From positions 2,418,001-2,482,000 of the forward strand of contig NC_019902.2 in assembly GCF_000321415.2 (NCBI RefSeq): 64,000 nucleotides of DNA. Reading direction: 5' to 3'. Each line of letters begins with the position of its first letter. Position 1 is the first letter of the stretch. The notes under the pieces were generated by a model. The model worked only from the letters and a program-made list of their open reading frames with translations. It did no database searches and was not told the DNA's origin. Below, piece by piece: positions 58,330 through 64,000 of the stretch. Both the position numbers and the translations under genes were made by a program. This DNA is from Thioalkalivibrio nitratireducens DSM 14787 (GTDB taxonomy: Bacteria; Pseudomonadota; Gammaproteobacteria; Ectothiorhodospirales; Ectothiorhodospiraceae).

Positions 58330-59295
58330 GTGCCGACGCCACGGATCCAGTATCACGACCTCCATCCCACGCCCGCCGATCTCGCCGCCGAGGTGCTGGC
58401 CGGGCTGCGGCAGAAACCGCGCTGCATTCCGCCGAAGTTCTTCTACGACGCCGAGGGTTCGCGCCTGTTCGACGCAATCACCCGGCTGCCCGAGTATTAC
58501 CCGACCCGGACCGAGATGGGCATCCTGCAAACCCATGCCCCCGAGATCGCCGCGCGCGTCGGGACCGGCGCACTGCTGGTCGAGCCTGGCGGGGCCACTC
58601 CAGCGAAAGCCCGCCTGCTGTTCGATGGGCTGCAGCCCTGCGCCTACGTGCCGATGGACATCTCCCGGGATCATCTGTGGGTCGCGGCCGAGCAGGTCGC
58701 GGCCGAGTATCCCTGGCTCGAGGTCCACGCGGCGTGTACCGACTTCACGCGCCTGCTCGAGCTGCCGCCGAACACCCCTCCCGGGGTCCGGGTCGCGTTT
58801 TTCCCGGGCTCGAGCATCGGCAACTTCAACCCCGACGACGCGGTTGCGTTTCTGACCACCGTCGCCGAACTGGTGGGCCCGGGCGGATACCTGCTGATCG
58901 GCGTCGACCTGAAGAAGGATCCGGAGCGGCTCGAGGCCGCCTACGACGACGCCGACGGCGTGACCGCGGCATTCAACCTGAACCTGCTGCGACGGATCAA
59001 CCGGGAACTCGGGGCAGACTTCGACCTGCAGGCCTGGCGACACCAGGTTCGTTACAACGCGGAACACGGACGCGTCGAGATGCACCTGGCCAGCGTCCGG
59101 CCGCAGGCCGTGCAGCTGGCCGGGGAGCGCTTCGAGTTCGACGCCGGCGAGACCATTCACACCGAGAATTCCTACAAGTATCACGTCGACGAGTTCCAGG
59201 CGCTGGCTCGCCGGGCCGGGTTCTGGCCCGACGCGGTCTGGCTCGATCCCGACGCGCTGTTCAGCGTGCAACTCCTCGCGGTGGAGGGTTCCTGA
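58330..59295 (+). CDS. egtD: L-histidine N-alpha-methyltransferase
   Basis: The 321-residue SAM-dependent enzyme trimethylates histidine to hercynine. The GTG start (VPTPRIQYHDL) follows GAGGAG. EgtD marks are PPKFFYDAEGSRLFDAIT (~residue 36), TRLPEYYPTRTE, VEPGGATPAKARLL (SAM site), FFPGSSIGNF (~159) and the C-terminal IHTENSYKYHVDEF with its histidine-binding acidic residues. It overlaps the following gene by 1 bp (TGATG), so both are translated together. Confidence 0.93.
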   Translation: MPTPRIQYHDLHPTPADLAAEVLAGLRQKPRCIPPKFFYDAEGSRLFDAITRLPEYYPTRTEMGILQTHAPEIAARVGTGALLVEPGGATPAKARLLFDGLQPCAYVPMDISRDHLWVAAEQVAAEYPWLEVHAACTDFTRLLELPPNTPPGVRVAFFPGSSIGNFNPDDAVAFLTTVAELVGPGGYLLIGVDLKKDPERLEAAYDDADGVTAAFNLNLLRRINRELGADFDLQAWRHQVRYNAEHGRVEMHLASVRPQAVQLAGERFEFDAGETIHTENSYKYHVDEFQALARRAGFWPDAVWLDPDALFSVQLLAVEGS

Positions 59296-61559
59296 TGCAG
59301 ACTTCGTCCGCCCCCGTCGCGAAGGATCTGGTGCTCGTCGGCGGTGGCCACTCGCATGTCGCGGTGCTGCGCCGCTTCGGCATGCGGCCGCTGCCCGGCC
59401 TGCGCCTGACGCTGATCACTCGGGACATCCACACGCCCTATTCCGGCATGCTCCCGGGCTACGTCGCCGGCCACTACGACTTCGACGAGTGCCACATCGA
59501 CCTCGGGCCGCTGGCCCGCTTCGCCGGCGCCCGGCTCTACCACGGCGAGGTGGAAGCGCTGGACCTGGAACAGCGCAGCGTCCGGGTCGCCGGTCGGCCT
59601 CCGGTCGCCTTCGACCTGCTGTCGATCAACACGGGCTCCCGGCCGGGCACGATGCAGGTGCCCGGCGCCGCGGAACACACGCTGCCGGTGAAGCCGATCG
59701 ATCGGTTCCTCGAAGGCTGGGAGCGCCTGATCGATCGTGTCGCCGCGAGCCAGGGCCGGTTCCGCGTTGCGGTGGTCGGTGGTGGCGCAGGCGGCGTCGA
59801 GCTTGCCCTCGCGACCCGGTACCGGCTGCGCCGCCTACTGGCCGAGCACGGCGACGACCCGAACCGCCTGGAATACCTGCTGCTGACCCAGGGCCCCGAG
59901 ATCCTGCCGACGCACAGCCCGGGCGTGCGCCGCCGTTTCCAGCGGGTGCTCGGCGAGCGCGGCATCCGCGTGCTCACCGGGCACACCGTGGTCGAGGTCC
60001 GCGAGGGAACGGTGCGGGCGGACGGTCGACCGGAGGTGAACGCCGACGCGGTGCTGTGGGTGACCTCGGCCTCTGCGCCGGCCTGGCCGCGCGAGTCCGG
60101 GCTGGCGGTCGACGCGGCCGGCTTCATCCGGGTCGACGATCGGCTGCAGTCGCTGTCGCACCCCGGCGTGTTCGCCGCCGGCGATGTCGCCGCGCTGCCC
60201 GATCCCCGCCCGAAGTCGGGCGTCTTCGCGGTCCGTCAGGGGCCGGTCCTGACCGACAACCTGCGCCGTGCCGCCACCGGACGGCCGCTGCGTCCCTACC
60301 GCGCGCAGCGTCGTTTCCTCGGGCTGATCAGCACCGGCGACCGTTACGCGGTAGCGTCGCGCGGCGCCTGGTCGATGGAAGGGGCGTGGCTCTGGCGACT
60401 GAAGGACCGGATCGACCGTCGCTTCATGGAGCGATATAACAACCTTCCACAAATGGATGAAACAAAAGGCCCTGAACTGGCCTCGGGTGTCGCGGACGAA
60501 CAGGCCATCCGGGAACTCTCGACGCTGGCGATGCGCTGCGGCGGCTGTGGGGCGAAAGTCGGCAGCACCGTGCTGACCCGGGTGATGCAGCGCCTGCCGG
60601 TGACCCGTCGAGACGACGTCGTCCTCGGCATCGACGCACCGGACGACGCAACCGTACTCTCGGTGCCGGAGGGTCGGTTGCTGGTGCAGAGTGTCGACTA
60701 CTTCCGGGCGTTCATCGACGACAGCTACACCTTCGGCCGGATTGCGGCCAACCACGCCCTCGGCGACCTGTTCGCGATGGGCGCCGAGGCGCAGTCGGCG
60801 CTGGCGATCGCAACCGTGCCCTACGGGCGCGAACGCGTGGTCGAGGAGGCGCTGTACGAACTGCTGGCCGGCGCACTGGCGGTGCTCGAACCGGCCGGAG
60901 CGGTCCTTGCCGGCGGGCATTCCAGCGAGGGCGCAGAACTCGCCTTCGGCCTGACGGTGAACGGACTGGTCGACCCGGATGCGATCTGGCGCAAGGGCGG
61001 ACTGCAGGCCGGCGACGCGTTGGTGCTGACGAAACCGCTGGGCACCGGCACGCTGTTCGCGGCCGACATGCGCGGCAAGGCCAAGGGCCGCTGGATCAGC
61101 GATGCGATCGCGTCGATGTGCGTCAGCAACCAGCAGGCGGGAGACTGCCTGCGGCGCTTCGGCGCCACCGCCTGCACCGACGTGACCGGGTTCGGGCTGC
61201 TTGGTCACCTGCTGGAGATGACCCGCGCCTCCAACGTCGACGCGGTGCTGGAGGTCGGCGCTGTGCCGCTGCTGGACGGGGCCGGCGAGACCGTGGCCGC
61301 CGGCATCGTGTCGTCGCTCCAGCCGCAGAACCTGCGCCTGCGGCGCGGCGTCGCCGACCTGGAACGGGCGGCGAAGCACCCGCATTTTCCGCTGCTGTTC
61401 GACCCGCAGACCGCCGGCGGCCTGCTCGCCGGCGTGCCGGCCGAGCGCGCTGCCGCCTGTGTCGACGAACTGCGCCGCCTGGGCTACCCGGCCGCCGCGG
61501 TGATCGGCGCCATCGAGGCGCGCGGCTCGGTCGCCGAACCGGTGCGCATCGCGCTCTGA
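59295..61559 (+). CDS. selD: Two-domain FAD oxidoreductase - selenophosphate synthetase
   Basis: 754 residues. The N-terminal ~370 residues are a pyridine-nucleotide-disulfide-oxidoreductase-like domain of the type found attached to SelD, with an FAD site (LVLVGGGHSHVAVL), an NAD-type site (VAVVGGGAGGVELALA) and GVFAAGDVAALPD near 295. The SelD domain starts near residue 400. Its catalytic Cys418 and Lys421 lie in RCGGCGAKVG, as Cys17/Lys20 of E. coli. DVTGFGLLGHLLEM and FDPQTAGGLLAG are also conserved. It supplies selenophosphate to SenB and may serve as the SenC-type enzyme. Confidence 0.9.
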   Translation: MQTSSAPVAKDLVLVGGGHSHVAVLRRFGMRPLPGLRLTLITRDIHTPYSGMLPGYVAGHYDFDECHIDLGPLARFAGARLYHGEVEALDLEQRSVRVAGRPPVAFDLLSINTGSRPGTMQVPGAAEHTLPVKPIDRFLEGWERLIDRVAASQGRFRVAVVGGGAGGVELALATRYRLRRLLAEHGDDPNRLEYLLLTQGPEILPTHSPGVRRRFQRVLGERGIRVLTGHTVVEVREGTVRADGRPEVNADAVLWVTSASAPAWPRESGLAVDAAGFIRVDDRLQSLSHPGVFAAGDVAALPDPRPKSGVFAVRQGPVLTDNLRRAATGRPLRPYRAQRRFLGLISTGDRYAVASRGAWSMEGAWLWRLKDRIDRRFMERYNNLPQMDETKGPELASGVADEQAIRELSTLAMRCGGCGAKVGSTVLTRVMQRLPVTRRDDVVLGIDAPDDATVLSVPEGRLLVQSVDYFRAFIDDSYTFGRIAANHALGDLFAMGAEAQSALAIATVPYGRERVVEEALYELLAGALAVLEPAGAVLAGGHSSEGAELAFGLTVNGLVDPDAIWRKGGLQAGDALVLTKPLGTGTLFAADMRGKAKGRWISDAIASMCVSNQQAGDCLRRFGATACTDVTGFGLLGHLLEMTRASNVDAVLEVGAVPLLDGAGETVAAGIVSSLQPQNLRLRRGVADLERAAKHPHFPLLFDPQTAGGLLAGVPAERAAACVDELRRLGYPAAAVIGAIEARGSVAEPVRIAL

Positions 61560-61685
61560 ACGACCATGGTTCGTCCTCCCGGTCCACTGCCGAGACGCGG
61601 CGCGCTCAGCAACCGTAACGGGCAGCTGTCGCTGATCTAGGACGCAGCCCAGTCGCGGAAGCCGGTGTGCGTCCGGCTCGGGAGT

Positions 61686-62286
61686 TCAGTCCACGACGCG
61701 GGCGACCACGCCGTCGGCCACGAGCACCCGGCGCAGTTTGCCGTTGGCATAGAGCAGTTCCAGACCCGCCCCGGACCGGGCGGCGTTTCGATTCACGCGG
61801 TTGGGGCTGCCCCAGGCGATCACCGCGTACTCCCAGGGATCCCCGACCCGGAAAGCCCCGTTCAGCACGCGGTCGACCTCGCGCTCGCTGAGCTGCAGGC
61901 GTTCCATCAGCGCGGGCTTGTTGCGCTCGCGCCAGGCCAGCGCCCGCTGATACAGCTCGGTCGTATAGGCCGGCCCGAGCCGCTGCTCCATCAGTGGCGA
62001 CGTTACCGGCCCCCGACCCAGCACCGCGGGATGCACCGCGCCGCTGCGCGTTGCGGGTCGCGACGTCAGCGTGTGCAAAAAGGCCTGCGCGCGGGCATAG
62101 TTCTCGACCGCATTCTCCGGGGGACACCGGGTCGTCGATCTGACTCCAGATGCGCTCGACCATCGCTCGCTCCAGCTCGTTGACCCGCTCGAATTCGAAC
62201 GGCGACGGCCCCGGATCGGGCGGCATCGGCTTCGCACAGGCAAAGGACGCAGCGACCAACAGCACAACGGCGACGACTCGGTGCAC
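61686..62286 (-). pseudogene. Putative lipoprotein gene with frameshift
   Basis: The N-terminal part (VVAVVLLVAASFACAKPMPP, then ELERAMVERIWSQI) and the C-terminal part (YARAQAFLHTLTSRPATRSG through GLELLYANGKLRRVLVADGVV) are in different frames. They join at a run of five C near 62122-62126; removing one C gives a single ~200-codon gene. The start is GTG at 62286 or TTG just upstream, after AAGGAG. The first part is a signal peptide with a Cys, but not a canonical lipobox. I recognise no family. A sequencing error in the homopolymer is possible. Confidence 0.6.
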
Positions 62287-62471
62287 GATCAACGATCTCC
62301 TTCCAGCGGGGAAGCGGAATGCGGGCCGGGTACCGGGCGTCGGACGCCAAGCACCCTGGAGCGAGTCTAGACGCATACCGGCGCGCGGAAATGCGACCTG
62401 CGGCACATTGCGCCGCAATCATCGGCCGACCCGACCCGGGAACGCGGCTCAGCCCCCCGCCGGAATCCGCC

Positions 62472-64000
62472 TCACCGCGCGTTCCGCTCGCGCAGGATCC
62501 CGAGCGCGTTCACGAACCGGAACGCATGAATTTCCCGCGCGACCGCATCGAAATCGGCACCAAGCCCGGCCCGCAGCTCGGTTTCCTGACGCTCAAGCAG
62601 CTCCAGCGCCGCAGTGTCGGCCGCCTCCAGCAGCACTGCGAGTTCATCGACCGACGCCCGCGCGCGGTGTTCGGGAACGGACGTTCCCTGCTCGAGCGCC
62701 CCGGTTTCCTGGATCTTCGTAGTCTCGTCCAGCGCGCCCGCAAGATCCGCAAGGACGTGGCTCAGCGATTCGATCTCGGCGCGCAGCGCTTCAGGCGCGG
62801 CAGGGGCGTAATCGAGCGCACGCTCGATGCGCCCGCAGGCATCGGACACGGACTTCGCTCCCAGGGTGGCCGCCGCCCCTTTGAGACCGTGGACGATCGC
62901 ACGCGCGTCTTGCCTGCGTTCATCGGCAACGGCCGCGGCGGCCTGCCTGGCGTCGTCCGCGTGGCGCTCGACCAGTTTGCGAAGCAGCGCGAGATACTTC
63001 GCCGCGTCGCCGCCGAGTGCCGCGACGCCCCGCACAGCATCGAGCCAGGGGAGCCGCTCGCTCAGCTGCTCGAGCACCGGCCCGGCCGCGGGTTCGGCGT
63101 CTGGTTTCCCGGCACGCGGTTCCCAACTCTTCCCGACCGTGCCCGCGCCATGCGACGTCGGCGGGCGCCGTTCCAGCCAGTCGAGCAACGTGGCATAGAG
63201 ATCCTCCGGATCGACCGGCTTGGGGAGGAAGCCGTCCATCCCGGCCTGCTCGCAGGCCTTGCGATCCTCCTCAAAGGCGTTCGCGGTCATCGCGAGGATC
63301 GGTTGCCTCTCCCAGCCCGGCAGCGCGCGGATCAGCCGCGCCGCTTCCAGGCCATCCATCTGCGGCATCTGCAAGTCCATCAACACGAGGTCGTACACCT
63401 GCTCCTGTGCCTTGTGCACCGCCTCGCGCCCGTCGTCCGCGGTGTCGACCGCGAACCCGACCGCGTGCAACAGCTCGAGCGCGACCTCCCGGTTGATCGG
63501 GTTGTCCTCGGCCAGCAGCACGCGCGCGCCCGCGTACCGGGCGCGCAGGTCGGCATCGGCATCGGCACGAACGGCGTGTCTCACCTCCGGTACCGCACCG
63601 CGCCCGCGCTGCAGGCGCACGGTGAACCAGAAGCGGCTGCCGGTTCCCGGCTCGCTGTCGGCACCGACTTCGCCTCCCATCATCTCGGCCAGACGGCGCA
63701 CGATGGACAGCCCGAGACCGGTACCGCCCCGTGCGCGATCCCCCGCGTTCGCGACCTGCGCGAAGTCCTCGTGGAAAAGACGTTGCAACTCGCCTTCCGG
63801 CACCCCGATGCCGGTGTCGACGACCTCGAAACGCACCTGCAGGCCCTGTTCGTTCTCCTCGAGCAATTCGGCACGCAGCGTGATCGAGCCCGCGTCGGTG
63901 AACTTGACCGCATTACCGGCGTAGTTCAACAACGCCTGGCGCAGCCGGGTCGGATCGCCCCGCAGCCAGACCGGCACGGCATCGGGGTCGATTTCGATCG
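62472..64000 (-). CDS. Hybrid sensor histidine kinase, C-terminal part
   Basis: 509 residues are visible; the sensor and His-kinase dimerisation parts lie beyond the right edge. Order: HATPase domain ([18 protein letters not shown]-box, [18 protein letters not shown]) at ~15-130; receiver domain ([27 protein letters not shown] with the phospho-Asp, LPKPVD) at ~150-275; linker; Hpt domain ([17 protein letters not shown], phospho-His) at ~355-440. This BarA/TorS-like phosphorelay would pass phosphate to a separate response regulator not seen here. The extreme C-terminus is another short helical bundle. Confidence 0.92.
   Translation of the reverse strand, partial: IEIDPDAVPVWLRGDPTRLRQALLNYAGNAVKFTDAGSITLRAELLEENEQGLQVRFEVVDTGIGVPEGELQRLFHEDFAQVANAGDRARGGTGLGLSIVRRLAEMMGGEVGADSEPGTGSRFWFTVRLQRGRGAVPEVRHAVRADADADLRARYAGARVLLAEDNPINREVALELLHAVGFAVDTADDGREAVHKAQEQVYDLVLMDLQMPQMDGLEAARLIRALPGWERQPILAMTANAFEEDRKACEQAGMDGFLPKPVDPEDLYATLLDWLERRPPTSHGAGTVGKSWEPRAGKPDAEPAAGPVLEQLSERLPWLDAVRGVAALGGDAAKYLALLRKLVERHADDARQAAAAVADERRQDARAIVHGLKGAAATLGAKSVSDACGRIERALDYAPAAPEALRAEIESLSHVLADLAGALDETTKIQETGALEQGTSVPEHRARASVDELAVLLEAADTAALELLERQETELRAGLGADFDAVAREIHAFRFVNALGILRERNAR

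Overview
This is a GC-rich (roughly two-thirds G+C) bacterial chromosome segment from a gammaproteobacterium. Conserved gene orders point there: dcd and the apbC/mrp ATPase divergent from metG, and rnfABCDGE followed by nth. A complete seven-subunit Mrp Na+/H+ antiporter and a TauE-type anion exporter suggest a haloalkaliphilic sulfur bacterium of the Ectothiorhodospiraceae (Thioalkalivibrio-like). That placement is an inference from gene content, not from a marker gene.

Layout. 1-3761 (minus): three secreted proteins, one of them a phospholipase-like domain fused to MORN/YwqK-type repeats. 3988-11148 (plus): a five-gene peptide-type ABC transporter operon with an 840-residue, apparently rearranged binding protein, plus a small membrane protein. 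11214-11753: a monooxygenase-fold gene behind an IscR-like operator. 11805-17642 (minus): mrpABCDEFG. 17817-19957: two envelope genes. 20197-22516: fabA, dcd, apbC. 22739-26405: metG, then mtnB and mtnC with mtnD missing. 26584-33565: rnfABCDGE, a small gene, nth and a DUF1841 gene. 33721-38908: a DUF255 protein, a LitR/CarH-like MerR regulator and photolyase. 38910-39708: a gene graveyard holding a GntP permease fragment and a patatin gene broken by an internal inversion and a deletion. 40057-51679: housekeeping and hypothetical genes, including a RhlE-type helicase, a P-type ATPase and folE.

51857-55713 is an insertion hot spot. An IS1182-like element with clear terminal inverted repeats sits in the loop of a REP hairpin. 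Beside it is an IS110-family element whose transposase carries a one-base frameshift. Around and between them lie three copies of an unexplained ~45-bp repeat and other short repeats.

55846-61559 is the most interesting locus: senB diverging from senA-egtD-selD. EgtD makes hercynine from histidine. The SelD half of a two-domain oxidoreductase-SelD protein makes selenophosphate. SenB makes a selenosugar, and SenA joins it to hercynine oxidatively. Together they can account for selenoneine synthesis from histidine except for the final cleavage of the conjugate. The window ends with a frameshifted putative lipoprotein gene and the C-terminal part of a hybrid sensor kinase (HATPase, receiver, Hpt).

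No tRNA, rRNA, CRISPR array or replication origin was recognised.
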